64,000 bases of DNA from Sipunculus nudus (GCA_026874595.1 CM049307.1:46497678-46561677), one strand, 5' to 3'. Positions 1-13,439 are shown, numbered from the stretch's first letter. Notes: generated by a model from the sequence alone, not told the origin. Program-made: numbers and translations.

Positions 1-392
1 TTAGAAGCCTTCCACAGTATATAATTTGTCATTTAAGCATATGGCTCTTTGGGTATTGTCCACATTTGAAAATGTTTCTGAGATGATGACTACTATCTAA
101 CTTTCTGACAGTGTATGAATAATTTGTATATGGTAATATTTCATATTAAACGTTTCATGAGAGTTATGATAATTAAGCCAAGGTTTATTGTAGAGAAATA
201 ATTATTTTCATGATATTAACATGAATTTGTAAAATTGCAATGTGATGTGTTGATCAGTGTCTCTTCATATACAAGAAATCTACACACTATGGACAAATAG
301 GGGTAATCATTTATTTTGTGAATTAAGTTCTGATAATATTTTCATTATATATACAACTTTAGATCCACTGTAAATGAGATAGACACCTTTTT

Positions 393-501
393 TGTTGATA
401 ATTTTATCATATGGCTTATGTATTTTTGTTGTTAATACTATCATATGGCTTATCTATTTTTGCTATTGATAATATTATCATAAGGCTTATCTATTTTTGT
501 C
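393..501 (+). repeat. Threefold short tandem repeat abutting an ARL6IP1 acceptor site
   Basis: Three imperfect copies of a 34-37 bp unit (ATCATATGGCTTATCTATTT-like, starting near 406, 440 and 477) run directly into the polypyrimidine tract and AG (505-506) of the first visible ARL6IP1 exon. The last copy supplies part of the acceptor context. Confidence 0.75.
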
Positions 502-506
502 CGTAG

Positions 507-3500
507 AATCATTTGGTACCTGGAGCCGTCAGTGCTGACAACCTTCTCTGTTCTGGGAATTATTATGTGTGCAGTGGACTTTGTAGTTCCAATGGTCACA
601 CCATACATCTTTAATTCTTCCCAGTGGTAAGTAAACTTTGTTTTGCGCATTAAATGGTTTGTTCCACCAGTGATGATATTGAGTCCACACCAAGGGAGTG
701 CAAGTATAAGTCGTAGCTCTTGAGGATTGAGTCTAAATCCACCTTTTTTGGGCCAGAGTCATCTGGAATCTGAGTCTGAGTCAAATAAAAATCTCTATAT
801 AAAAGAAATTAAAAGAGGACCTTTTAGCTTACCATAAGTATTTTTAGTATGTTAGTTTACACATGCCTTTTACTTTAGGGTTTGATTACATGAATTTAGC
901 TTCCAGTGCAGACCTAAAGCTTGGTATTTACAGTTTCTTTTATAATATTCTGTTAGTAGATCGCACATGTATATAAACGTCTTTATGCTATGTGACAGAC
1001 ATTTCCTTTTGCTGGACTCTGGATGGACACAGCCTGATTTCTCGAGTCCTTACATCAGAGTCCTCAGACTTGTGTTCTCCATCATTGCGTTCAACTCCAG
1101 TGTGTTGTATGTTATGTGTGAAGTATATATAGCTTTTTATATAAATAGCTGTGATTTCATGAAGAATTGTTTGCAGCCTTTTGCATCCTAAAAGGTGTAT
1201 CAGGATTGTGAAAATTGTGACTGTTAGTGATGATAAGCATGTTGAGGTCCTGTAGAATTAATTTTCTGTATGATTCAGTTCCATTTATATTCATAAAATG
1301 ATTTTGGGGCTTCAGGAACATGTGGGGGTAAGCGTGTGTGATGCTCAAAATCTAACTCAGACACTTGGTTCTTTGGGACCAAGCATGCCACCAGACACTA
1401 AAAATCATATCTGTTTGACCAAGAGAATCAGAGTTGGCTCTTGTAGTATTCACTGGCCATTGCAGACAACCCCAAAACACAGTTAATTGTGTAAACACTT
1501 GTTCTTACAACTAACCCTTCTATTTCAAATTAGTCAGATAATGTTACCATGACACAATATCCAATCATAAAATGATACAAAAATGATGTTAAGCTAAAAT
1601 TGATTCAATTTTACATAGTCCTACAAGATTTAACACAGATTGCCATTCCAAAATAACATTTTGCCTTGAAAGACCCAGATTCTTGAGATTTTCTTCCTAT
1701 TGAAAGCCTTTGGATTGCTAATAATATAAATTAAAAACTTTGATTATGAATGTGTTCCAGGACATCAGTGCAAGAGCATCAGTATGAGAACATCTGTATC
1801 CGCCTGTGTAATGCAAGAACACACATCCACAACCTGCGTGTCTTCCTGACACAGCTGAAGAATGACAAACCCAAAATGGTAAGTATCTGTGCGTGTGACA
1901 CATACATGAACTAATACTGTGGTTGGATTTTTGTTTGCACAGGTTTCATATTTTCATGAAGGGGAAATTATCATAAAATAATACTTTTGTGAATAGGTGA
2001 TGCTCTGCTAGGATCATGAAAATGGATCCCTCATGAAGCAGTAAAACGGTGAAAATTGTGATATATATAATATACACACATACACATCTTGTGGCTTTGA
2101 AGCCAACCAAAGCATATACTCTTGGAAACATCCCCCCCCCAACACACACACCGAAAATTTGATTAATTTTATATCATTTTAAAGCAAGCTTATATATTCC
2201 TTGCCCAGCAACAAGTCTACTAGTTATGTAATTTTCTTAAAACTGTTGCTGCTTGAGTAAACATGCCTTACCAGTGGCAAAAGAGTCCAGGAATCACATT
2301 ACTACCCCACATTCAGAGAAACCTACTTGGGCAAGATAGCTTTTCAAGTATTTTATCATTTGCTTCTTGAAAGGTCAACCTGACAAAAATTTTGACAAAG
2401 TGACTGATGTCACTGTATATCTTAATATATGTACCTCTCTCTCAGATGTAAGAATAGATGCTTATCTATGAATATAAGATATTCTATATTGTACCACTGA
2501 TTCTGGAGTTTTAACTAAACATGTGTGAACTGCAGTTTTTCAGTTTTTTATAGGGTATTATACAAAATAGAAGATAATGTTTTGATAAGTCATACTCTGA
2601 CTGATCTTTTAAAGGAGAGAAATGATTTCAAGTTTCAAAATTATTATTAAAATCATGGCATGACTATCTGTGAAATAAACAGTGAGTTTTATGTATAAAT
2701 ATATAGTCACATAACAATTCAGTTTACTTGACATAAATGTTCCTTATTAGAACTGTATTTTTTTTTAAAGCTAAACTTAATATTAAATGTTTACTTCACA
2801 GACAGTATACCCCCAAACTTCGGATAAAACTGGATAAAACCTGTTTTATCAGATCCTGATCCAGATATATCCAGTGGATTTAACCAACTGCAGATAAAAT
2901 GCCAACCCTGATTAATAATAATAGTAATATTTGGATTACCATATTCTAAAGAAGATTTTTTCGAATATATCCCATAAAAACAGGCTGTGATGTTAGTGTT
3001 GTGTGAGATATAGCGTACAAAATAGTGTTCTGACCCACTGCACTTATTTACAGTACCTGTTGGTGATGATGGGGGCCTTTGCTCTGCTGGCCTGGATAGG
3101 AAGTCTGATTGACAACCTGCTTCTTACATACCTAATGGGTAAGTACGCTTCTTCTTCTGCATTCCCTGCAATGCATACATTATGTCTGGTTTGGAAAGTA
3201 GGGCTTAGTCCCCAGTGTGCCAGTGTGTCTCCAGCAGTCCCATTGACTTCTCATTGACCTCCAAAGATTGCTAAGTTTGGAATCTTATGGTTTCAGATTG
3301 GCTGTTGAACCAAAGATGCAGCTGTGTACAAGAAGAGACTTGTCATTAAAAGAAGTATTTATCCCCAGACAAAGTCGGGATACTATGGATTGCCATAACT
3401 AAAGAAATGTTTCATGGATCTTTACCAAACTTGACATGTGCATAGATATGGGTGAGAGGACAAAGCCTATTTAAAATGGGGTCATGACCTTTACTAGGAG

Positions 3501-5177
3501 TTACCTTGACCTTGAATAGGTCCATTTTGGTGGAAAATCACACAAATTGTTAAATATCTCAAGAAATCTTGCATGGATTGACCAAAAAATCAACTTTACC
3601 AAAGTTCTGGGATAGTTTTGTCATGTACCAGAAACTGGTGGTGTCACCTTTTATTTTGTCCTTGACCTTGAATATTGACATATATGGTGATAATCACACA
3701 AAATCATAAATATCTCAATAAGAGATGCATGTATATTCTTCCAAAAATCAAATTGACCAAAGATCTTGGATAGCTTTGTCTTCTGCAGAAAGACAGGTGG
3801 GGCCACTTTTCGTTTTTGAGCCTTTTAATACCTCATCATTGCCACTTGACAGTACTGTGAGCATTATAAGTCTAAAACTAATGGACAGATTGGGCTGAAA
3901 TTGTGCATGTCCATTAATCTTGGATACCTCTATCTTGTATTCAAAACCAGTAGCGCCATCTGCAATTATTTAGCTGTGGCCTCCATCTGTACATGTGCTT
4001 TGGATGAAAATTGCTCATATCTCCAGAGTGGTTCATGGTATTGGTCTGAAATTTGGCATATATATCCATATTGGAAAGTTTTCTCGTAAACCAGACAGGT
4101 GGTGCCACCTGCCTTCCCGTTTTTGTAGAATAAATTTATGCCCTTTTCTGAGGAATGATTTGCCTATTGGCCTTAAATTGTATATATCCATATATCTTTG
4201 ACTCCTCCATCTTGTACTCAAGACTAGTGGAGCCATCTTCAAATGTTTTGCTGTGGCCTCCATCTGTACATGTGCTTTGGGTGAAAATTGCTCCTATCTC
4301 CAGAGTGGTTCAAGATAATGGTCCTAAATTTGCCATGTCTATCCATCTTGGAAAATTTTCTTGTAAACCTGACAGGTGGCGCTACCTACCTTCCCATTCC
4401 TGTGGGAAAAAATTCATGCTCTTTTCTTGGGAATGCTGTGTATTGGTCTAAAACTGTGCATGTCCATAGATCTTGGCCTCCTCCATCTTGTACCCAAGAC
4501 TGGTGGTGCCATCTGCAATTTCTTTTTGGTGGTGTCCATCCGTACATTTGGTTTAAGTGAAAATTGCTCATATCTGAGGAGTCGTTCAGTGTGTTGGTCT
4601 CCAATTCAGTATGTACATCCTTCTTGGAGAGTTTTCTCCTCAAGCAGACAGGTGGGGCCACCTACCTTACCATATTTATAGTATAAATTAATCCCTTTTC
4701 TCAAAAGTGATTCACCTTATTGGCCTGCATATTTGGTGAAAAATATTGTTTTTCAAGTTGATAGATGGAAGAAACCATAGTTGCTTGCCAAATGTCAGTA
4801 TATGCTTCTGAAGATGGGGGGGGGGGGGGCTATTTTAAAAGGGGGGGGGGGGGGGTTAATCATCTGGGGATACTATGGCACCTGAGGTGCCAAGAAATAT
4901 CTAGTTTTATTTGTAATTGGTTTCTGTGTAGCTAAAGTTTAATTCACCTTCCACATAGTAATTAATGAATGATAATTTTTGTGCATATCTAACCTAGGTC
5001 TACAGTTGTTAAATGTACATTGGTTGAGCTGCATGACACCTTTTTGTTTCAGTTGTGTTTGTGGTGATGTTGCCTGGACTAAGAAAACATGGGATCCTCC
5101 AGCGTGTAACAGGAACTCTGGTGGCCACGTGCAAGAACTTTCTGAACAAGCAAGGGCTTAAAGCTAAGAAGAAGTGA
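507..5177 (+). CDS. ARL6IP1: ARL6IP1 (ADP-ribosylation factor-like 6-interacting protein 1), C-terminal four exons
   Basis: Exons 507-626, 1761-1878, 3054-3138 and 5053-5177 (stop TGA 5175-5177) join in consistent phase with AG acceptors and GTAAG-type donors. They give the last 148 residues; the human protein is 203 aa. I recognise it by recall: the first exon reads IIWYLEPSVL (human IIYYLDPSVL), the second ends KNDKPKM (human KEEKPKM), the third contains DNLLLTYLM (human HNLLLTYLI) and the fourth LPGLRKHGIL (human LPGLNQHGII). The family makes two membrane hairpins that shape tubular ER and binds ARL6 and other ER proteins. The hydrophobic segments in exons 1, 3 and 4 fit this. The C-terminus is lysine-rich (KAKKK), as in the human tail. 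The roughly 55 N-terminal residues lie upstream of the window. Identity is very likely; it is not a classical reticulon because the spacing and motifs follow ARL6IP1. Confidence 0.95.
627..1760 (+). other. ARL6IP1 intron
   Basis: Intron between the first two visible exons. I see no coding exon, RNA gene or recognisable transposon in it; the short ORFs it contains have no family features. Confidence 0.8.
1879..3053 (+). other. ARL6IP1 intron
   Basis: AT-rich intron with GTAAGT donor and TTTACAG acceptor. A short C-run at 2132-2140 is the only notable feature. Confidence 0.8.
3362..4870 (-). mobile_element. Palindrome-array element, copy A (old), inside ARL6IP1 intron 3
   Basis: Termini TCCCCAGA (3362-3369) and TCTGGGGA (4863-4870) are perfect 8-bp inverted repeats, each flanked by TA (3360-3361 and 4871-4872), as expected of a TA-target DNA transposon. 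The left end folds as a small hairpin (TATCCCCAGAC / GTCGGGATA) followed by CTATGG, the same layout as copies B and C. The interior is a decayed tandem array: palindrome positions near 3797, 3949, 4099, 4226, 4376, 4501 and 4651 alternate at about 150 and 126 bp, giving a unit of about 276 bp. The palindromes have drifted (GTGGTGCCACC, GTGGGGCCACC, GTGGCGCTACC), so this copy looks oldest. Two poly(G) runs lie near the right end (4817-4854). No transposase ORF is present. The superfamily is unknown. Confidence 0.7.
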
Positions 5178-5995
5178 ATCGACAATCATCATATTTTAAG
5201 TCTTGCTGCTTGATTCAGTCATATAAGATCGGGTGTTCCTCTTTTTTTACACATCATTCGCCAGAATGTATGACCACATTTTATTTCTATCAGGGCTTTA
5301 TGCATGTTCTGTGTGTGGTGTGTAGAACCTGGTTTTCGCTGGCCAAATGGTGGCCTGTGTGCAATCATGTTAAGTATTTGGTCATGGTGATCATGTTGCT
5401 TAGTGACAAGGGTGTTTAACCTGACTAGTTCAGAGTGAGGATGTTTAAAAGACTTTAGTATGAAGAACTTTTAACAAGACTTAACTTTTATCTGTACACA
5501 CTATTGACTATGTGTTAAACATGAGGAAGGTGCTTGCATATTTAAGCTTATATTCAACCTATATTACCAATCAGAAAGGTCAAAATAAGGCTTATTTGAT
5601 CAGAATAAGGCTTATTAGGTCAAAATAAGGCTTATAAGAAGTTTAATGATATATTGTGAGCAGTTGGATATTATTGAATTTATAATTGATCTTTGCCTGT
5701 GATTTAAACTTTACTAGCCTTTACAGATAAAGAGCATGAATATTGTACAGAAAACTGAAGGTGGTGGAATTCTTGGTGACCATGCTTGGTAATGGTTTCT
5801 TTTGCTGGACAAGTAGCAAAACTTTAAAGATATAAAATTCACATGAGTTAACAATGTTTAACATTGTATTTCACAGAACTGTACACAGTCAAAGAAATAT
5901 ATACTATTAATCCAGTTAACAAAAATAATATCATAGGTCATATATGTAAATATGTGTTTTACAGACCTAAGCATTTTTGAGTGGTATAAAATAAA
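5178..5995 (+). other. ARL6IP1 3' untranslated region with candidate poly(A) signal
   Basis: AT-rich non-coding sequence downstream of the stop. AATAAA at 5990-5995 is the first clear candidate polyadenylation signal; further AATAAA motifs lie downstream, so the true end is uncertain. Confidence 0.5.
5578..5637 (+). repeat. Threefold 20-bp tandem repeat in the ARL6IP1 3' region
   Basis: Three consecutive copies of GGTCAAAATAAGGCTTATTN-like sequence (starts near 5578, 5598, 5618), differing at a few positions. Confidence 0.8.
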
Positions 5996-7857
5996 CTGTG
6001 AATATGCTTTTACATACATGTTTGCACAAAGCTGATTGCTTAATGTCTTTGCTAGGCATGTGTGTGATGTCCCATTGTAGCATTGTTAGTCTTCATAATA
6101 TCGCGAGAGTGAATAATGAAACTATTGCAGAAACTGTCAGTGAGAACTCACTCCCCCACCAGAGGGTGCTGATTGTCTGAATACACATGAAGGTCCAGAT
6201 AATCTCATACAGGCATCAGTAAAGCATTTATTTGTTAATGGGATCATTACGTATTGTTGATATTCTTTGTAAATTTATAGTTTAAATCCCTTTGCCTGAA
6301 AACAGTAAGTGGTATACACCTAACAGGAAACACTGGGCACAAAATTTTGGAAAGCCTCTTTGTGATGTCATCAGTCAGTTAAAAATTCTCGATAAACACC
6401 AACTACTTTATATTTCCAGTTAACGTTTGGTCACTGGTTTACAGATCATGTTATAATGTATTGCGTAGTTTCTTTGTTTATTTGCTGCATTTCACAAACC
6501 TACTATCAGTAGCACCACTGATCCACACATGCATTACAATATTGTGTTGTTTCTTGTATGGTCTGAAAAAGAAAACCTTAAAATATTTAATATTCATACA
6601 TAAAATGAATACCAAGGGCTACTAACATATGCTAAGAAAGAGATTGTTATACCATAATATTACCATAAATTTAAATTTTGTAAAAAGTGGATCTGAGAAG
6701 GTTTATTGATTATCTTGGCACTGGATTGGTAATGTTTCACTTAGGAAGTGTCAACATAGCTCGTAAGAGTATATTCTGAGAATATTTGTCATTGTACAGT
6801 TGTAACACTGTAACGAAGACAGGTGATTTTCTTTGATTTGTTTAGGTTTGACAAAGCTGCAGACAGAATTTGTTGTATTTTATTATTACCCTCAGTGGCA
6901 GTTCACCATTATGATAGCCATTTGTTTTGTTAATAGTCTCTTTTGTTACACAAATTATTTTTCTCATTTACAAATGAAAAAAAAAGACACCAGTCACATG
7001 CATAGGTAAACCATAATAGTTTGATATTTGCTCTAGAGCTGGCACCACTGTTATGGTTTAAAGGTTATATTTTTAAGAACGTTATTAAAAGTTTTGTAAA
7101 AAGGTAATGTCGGTGACAAGGGATGTCATTTTAAGGACCTAATGAAGCTGTTTAATTGTTAGAATAGCATTATGGGACCAGTATTAGGTTGACAATTCAT
7201 GTAATTTAGTTAATTGTTGGGGGATAAAAAGGATCTGATGTTTGAACTCAACACCAGGTGTCGCCACCAGCAGAACAGCCTGAGCCCTGAATGTAATCAG
7301 TTTCAGAGAAAGATTTAAGATGATTTGTTGCTTCAAATATGTTGGAATAGTGGTTCAACTAAAACCAAAGGTTTGTTCAGTGTTGACCTATGACATACCA
7401 CAGATAATTCACCTGCCTATGCTTTTACACAGCCCAGCACATCTGTCAGGAGCGTATAAGAGAGAATGTTGTCTGCAAAGGTCCAAGTCACTTGTTCAGA
7501 TAAAGTTTGATTTTGCCATCCAAGTGTTCCAGCTTCATTTTACTAGAGCAATGTAATTACTGGGTATGTGAAGCCATAATCAAGTAAACATTTTTGTATG
7601 GTCTTCAGCCCTTGATCAGCTTCTTCTCCAGTTCAAGTCTGTTTGTAACAGCTACCTAGTTTAATGAACATGATTTTAGCAAACTTGTCTTAGTAATATA
7701 CTATTAAATGTTCCAACAGTTGTGTTAATCAATACAAAATGATGATCCTTTACAATTTCAGTTTGTTCCTAACATATTTTCTTGAAAGTTATCTTTCATT
7801 TTATTGCTCAATGACATTTATTCGTGCAGGTTTATGTAAGACCTTTTGCATAATACT
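5996..7857. other. Non-coding stretch
   Basis: AT-rich sequence with only short ORFs lacking family features. It could be extended 3' untranslated region of ARL6IP1 or intergenic; nothing further is supported. Confidence 0.6.
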
Positions 7858-7895
7858 GATACAATGTGGGGTTGGGGATGTCCCCACACTGTATC
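7858..7895. repeat. Inverted repeat / hairpin with 14-bp stem
   Basis: Arms 7858-7871 (GATACAATGTGGGG) and 7882-7895 (CCCCACACTGTATC) are complementary at 13 of 14 positions around a 10-base loop. It overlaps the edge of the possible LTR at 7890. Confidence 0.7.
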
Positions 7896-8561
7896 ACAAG
7901 CAGTTGCTGATGCGCGTGGCAGACAATGTTCCAAGACCAGTTTGATGACAGAAGTCTTTATTCACAGGACAGAGTCTGGGATAATCTCTGCCGAGGCCTG
8001 CCGGCCTGACAAGAGATTGTCTGTCTCTCTCTCTGAGAGAGCCGCCTAGTCTCCCTCAAAGCGCACACTACAGATAGTTTTGTTACAGAGCTTTCACGTG
8101 ACATATGAGACGTACATATCCATATTTCTGCATTTTGTCATAAAAGCTAAACCTTATTGGATGACTCAAAGTAGGTCACAATTACATCAGAGTTGTAAGT
8201 GTTCTTCCTAACTTTCGTGAGATCTGATTGGACAAAAGTTCTATGGAAAATCCCAAGTCTGAACTGACATACATCCAGTTATAGACTGACCTGCAGTGCT
8301 ATTTCCAAACTCTTATAAACATAATCTGCCTGCCTCATCATAGAAACCAATTTAGAGCTAATTTTTGAGAGTACAATAAGGCTCTACAAACATACTGAAT
8401 TTCCATTAGATACTTGGTTGTCTGATGAACCATTAATAATTCTTTGGCTCTGTCTGAATATCAGTCCTCATCAATCTCTAACACTGATCTTAGTGTTTGT
8501 CACTCTGTGAATTTTAAGGTTTAGTTTGATTACCAATATTTAAATTTACCACTTCATAACA
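7890..8561 (-). mobile_element. Possible solo LTR of a retroelement (fossil)
   Basis: Read on the minus strand the segment runs from TGTTATGAAG to TGTGATACA. It carries a TATA-like box (TTTATAAG) and then an AATAAA-containing R-like segment about 100-120 bases before the end, which is an LTR-like order. No target duplication is evident and no internal retroelement sequence flanks it, so this is tentative; it could instead be unrelated repeat DNA. Confidence 0.28.
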
Positions 8562-11500
8562 ATACTTGGAGGCAGGAGGGAATATTAGCACTTTATCGAA
8601 GAGATTCTTTTGTTTCTTGGGTATTTTAAAGACATGTAATATTTCTTCCTGTTATAGTCCATAACTGTAAACTGCATGTAGACTTCTGTGAAATATGTAA
8701 TCCTACTTTTATCTATTATGTATCCTGCAGCTTTGCCACAATTTATGCACCTGTACCTTCATTACGTTCATACAGAGCGGGTGCTCGAGTGTTTCTGGAA
8801 TTCTGCTTTATCAGGTATCCAGTTGCAATATCATGTAATTAGACCTGAATCTCTCAATGCATGTCCATATACCATACATAATAGGTGTGATTATCTGGTC
8901 TGTGTATGGGAGAACGTAAGGACATCCTGCCCTGTAGGTGTGCAGTGAGATCACAACATCCATCACTGTAGAGCAAAGCCTCATAACTTTATATATAAAC
9001 ATGTATGAATTAGGAGATTGTTATTGAAAATGACAGTTTGGTCCTTTCAGTGAAACCTTTGAGAGGTCCTTTCAGGAAAAGTGACTCCAACAAGTCATTT
9101 AATTTGTCACACAGATAGTGACTACCTGATTTTACACAATATACCTAGCAATAGGTCCTAGTCCTGAAATGCAGAAAATGAACTGTTATCTGTATAGGAA
9201 CCAAAGCATATCAACCATTTAAGTATTTTAAAAAAGTATTCCTTAAGTACTCCTGGTGTAGCACTTAAGGTATATTCATTGCAAGGTGACACATTTATTG
9301 ATGTTGTTATCTAAAGTTTAAATAAATGTAGTAATACATCAGTGATTCTGCCTACTAATGTAACCTCCTGAGATCAACTGGGATCACACATGAGCATTGT
9401 CAGGGCAGACATCATCTGGGATGATCAACTAATGAAGAATGGTTGTCAGAGCATTTTATCCATACTTGTATACCAGCACTGGTGCTTTTGATTCTTTTTG
9501 CACAAGACATGTTGAGATACAGGAACCGCTACTGTCTTTTAAAACATATTACTCTCCTCAGGCACGAACCATTTCCCCCTTTATGGGGTATTTGCTAATA
9601 TTGCAATCCAATTTCCAGATCTATAATATTTTGGTTAATGTCCTAAATAAAACTTGGTACCTGGATCTCATTTGTTGTAGCTTTGCTTATTGTGGATATT
9701 TCTATTTGTGCATTTTGGCAGCACAACCTGCTATGCAATTGATGAGTATCTTTTACAAAGTGTATAATTCACATTTGTGTGCATGTATATTTAAAAGGAT
9801 GGCTGTATCACCATGTATTGGAGTAAATTCAGCTTGTGATAGCTTGTATATATGGTACTGTGATGTGGGACTATTTAAGAATACTTAATGTAATTGCTTA
9901 TAAGGTGGTCAGTTTCATGATTGAGTGGAACCTGTGTTGCTTACCACTTCTCTCAGGCAGACCCAGGCTTAGTAAGATCATTTGAAACCAGGACCTTTGG
10001 TGGTCGCATTAACCAGATTCATTTATAAAAATTGCTCAGTGTTGTTTACAGAACGTGCTTACAGTTATGACTTCTTGTTATTTGTAGTGTAACTGGTGCT
10101 TTAAAGTAGCTTTAAATTATAAACCTGTATATGTGATATCTTAGATCTCAAAAACTAGTTTTTAAATTCTCCACCACCAGTCACAAGTATAATCACCAGT
10201 GTCCCTTGACAGGGTTAGATTTTTTCACAGTTCCTTAATTAACATAAATTAACATTAATGGTAAGGATTCACATGGCCAGTAATTGATATGGTAAGCGAG
10301 TAGGTGGAAAGTGATTGAATTTTAATGGTCTATTTTGCTTGGTGTTATCTTACTTGAATAATATTTAAAGGTGATTAGGGGCGATATTTCAGATTTTGTT
10401 ACAACTTATTTTAACTACTTTAGAATGTTATAATAGACCCGTTTTTCTGGCATATCATGTTAAAAAGAGACATTTTGAAAAAAAAAAAAACTGGTTGTGT
10501 TACTGGCACAATAATGAAAACCATGTTATTGAATTTAGGTAAAGAAAAAAGGGGGGATGTCAAACATAACCGTAACAGAAAGATGTATATTCATGTGTTC
10601 TCTACAGGGTGACTCATGGACTGTCACCTTTAATACTTGCATTTATGCCTGAACTGTATGTGTGGTACTGAAAGCTGACAAGGAATTCTCTTGAAGTCCA
10701 CAAACGGGAATTGTTTTCTGTAAATTTGTTTTTGCAGAGCATCATTTTTTTCTGATAACAGTTTTTTTTGTATTTTTGTGGTATAGAAGAGATATTTATC
10801 CACACTGCCAAAGTTTTAGTTACTTCTGATTTTAAATACATTCACGTGATTTTCTTGGGTGACCAGTGATACAAGGCCAAGAGCATAAGCATTTATATAT
10901 TAAGGCATTTTGATCTCTCAAGCAATTATAAAATGGGTGTTTATAATTGTATAATAAGGCTTTATCAGCTGGGTGCAGTGGCCACTTTAGAACACTTACC
11001 ATTAAGAAATTATTGACTCGTTCAAAATAAGAAATTTACAGAGATTTAAATGGAAGAATATTTTGCAAAAAGCCATACAGTTTAGAACTGACTTGATTAA
11101 AGGACTGGAAAATGTAATGCTTACATAATTCAAAGTAGGCCTAATAATATTTTAATATTGTTTCACTGTGACCTAGTAAAGAACAGCTGCTTTTTTGGAT
11201 CGTCAAGTTTACATTTTCAAACCTGTTATTTGGTATCTTGCAGATGCTCATGCGAAGCATATTTGTATGAAGGAATGTATTGCGCTTGGCAATTTGAAAG
11301 GACATGGCCTTTTATTAGTTATGTAATAATCAATATAGACACATAGTGAAGGGGAAGGCAAGATCTGCATCTGTTATTTTTCTAAGTCATATTGCGAAGT
11401 GCAATGATGTAGCTGCATGATATATTCATACTGTGTTATAACAGCCTTTATACGCAATACCAGTATTTCTTGTAATCTAAATGGATTTATTTACAAACTT

Positions 11501-13435
11501 AGCATAATTCATCACTAAGAATCACTGTAGATTAAGAATTAGAATAAGACGCAAAGCTCAAATGGATCTGAAGTCCAATACGTAAGTCTCTTAGGTAAAC
11601 ATTAATAGAATTTTATCAATTCAACATATAGTTGACTCCATGCCGACATAATTGTGTGTCTTAATGTGGTTGAAGGTTTATTCAAATCGAAATAGCTGAA
11701 TGAGAAACCACTTTTTATTTCTCAACTTTAAGAATGTGCAGTTAACAAAGTAACCAGTCTTTCGTGAATGCCTGTTGTTTTTTTTTACGCTTAAACGATC
11801 TGAATTTCCGTCAGTGGGTAGTTTGGTTCCTTATAGATTTAGGTATTATTAACATTAGCTTTGATTTGACCCATCACATCATTAGATGTTGCACACACTA
11901 AAAATTAACTGATCGGAACTTAACAGTAGGGCTATGTACAGACTAACGATAGTATATAATTATATTATTAAAGAAGAATCACTCATAAATTAAACTTGGT
12001 CTTTAGATTTGGGTTAAAGCCACAGGGATTATTATAACCTAATAATAGTTACTATAGTGACCGTATAATCAGCCTTATCACAAAAAAAGAATGAATAGAC
12101 CCCCGGGTTAGACTGTAGGGTGGAGAGTTTCCTTGTGTAAGTATTGGTAAGTCAAGGATGTTCTCAATTAATATATATTTTGGTAGGGTTACATATATTA
12201 TACGGAAATACTTATGAAGTTCAGATGTATTCCAGTGGAATGGGCATTGAACGGTACAGTAACTGCACAAAGCTTTGCTTATATATCAGTCTGTGTATCA
12301 CATATTGTTACTCCGCGTACTAACTGTGTGTATACATATATCTGTAAAATAAATGTATAATTGAATGCTGTATACATTGTGATGCACAATATCCCTGGAC
12401 AAAATATTCAAGATATTTAACACGGTAGACTAGTCCTGTAAATAATTGTTCTCATACTATGGTCAAAAGACCTTGCATTGTTTATTTATCATATGATAAC
12501 AATCTATAGGATTTTTGCTTTGTAAATTTATAACTTAATCTTGGTACGAAAAGGGCAGTATATATTATCCATGATAAATAGCAGGGAAGTGCTTACACGA
12601 GATGCAGTATATCACAAGCAGTGGAAGAAGAAATCACCTGACCTCTGGCTTGTTTGAGGAACCTTTTGATTTTTATGAACGAGTTCTAACTTATTCCCCA
12701 GGTCTGTGGTGTTTCTACATCCTATAACTAAACTGTTCAACATTGCATGGGTGTGAATTCACATTAGCCTGTTTGGTGCGTGTTATTTTGTGCAAAAGCA
12801 TAGCTCGCCATCATAACTGTTGGCACCTAGTAAGTCACTATAGTGTCTAACAGGTTAGGTATGCCATGTATTTTATAATCTTGCATGTCTTATGTAACAT
12901 GTACATGAAAAACTCTTGTGTAATAAAAGCAATGTCAATCTCTCTACAGTAATACGTTTGTTGTTATATAAATCGATCGATGTTCAGCCTCAGGGATGCA
13001 AATGGGTGTGCCGTTGTCCGTGGTATTCTCATTTTTAGTTCAGCTGACTTTCAATCAAGCGGAGGTAGAAAGTCCAAACTTCATCTGCGGAGAATTTGAA
13101 AAGGTCCTCTGTGGTCACTTTAACCTGTATTCTCTGAAACACGTGTTTGAGTACGTCAGAAGCCCAGAGAGCTGAAAATTCCCAAAAAAGGCTAGATAAC
13201 TCGGGAAATGTCAGATTGTCTTGATAGAAAGACTGGTAAGGGAATTTATGTGGATATATTAAAATTTTCAGAACATGGCATACGTTGAAATTAGTGGTCA
13301 ATTAATGATCCAAAATACGTGCACTGACAAGCAGGTCAAACACAAAATTGATATATAGGATGTGCTCAACATGAAGAAATATCACGATCTGCTTTCCCCT
13401 GACAAACAATATTACACTAACATCAATTTTACGAG
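8562..13435. other. Long stretch without a supportable gene
   Basis: AT-rich. Contains an ORF of 149 codons at 9439-9888 (plus) and one of 88 codons at 13035-13301 (minus); neither resembles a family I know nor has clear splice context. No RNA gene or recognisable transposon was seen. Confidence 0.6.
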
Positions 13436-13439
13436 ATTA

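Noticed and set aside
967-1191. 74-codon ORF upstream of an ARL6IP1 exon
   Set aside because: Lies in an intron, lacks matching splice phases, and does not correspond to any part of ARL6IP1.
7890-8561. Complete retroelement around the LTR-like segment
   Set aside because: No internal retroelement sequence or second LTR was seen on either side; at most a solo fossil LTR.
9439-9888. 149-codon plus-strand ORF
   Set aside because: The longest ORF in the gene-poor left part, but it shows no family motif, domain pattern or splice context, and its composition matches surrounding AT-rich DNA.
13035-13301. 88-codon minus-strand ORF with protein-like composition (DLFKFSADEVWTF)
   Set aside because: Looks somewhat coding, but I recognise no family and find no partner exons; it lies beside repeat DNA and could be chance.
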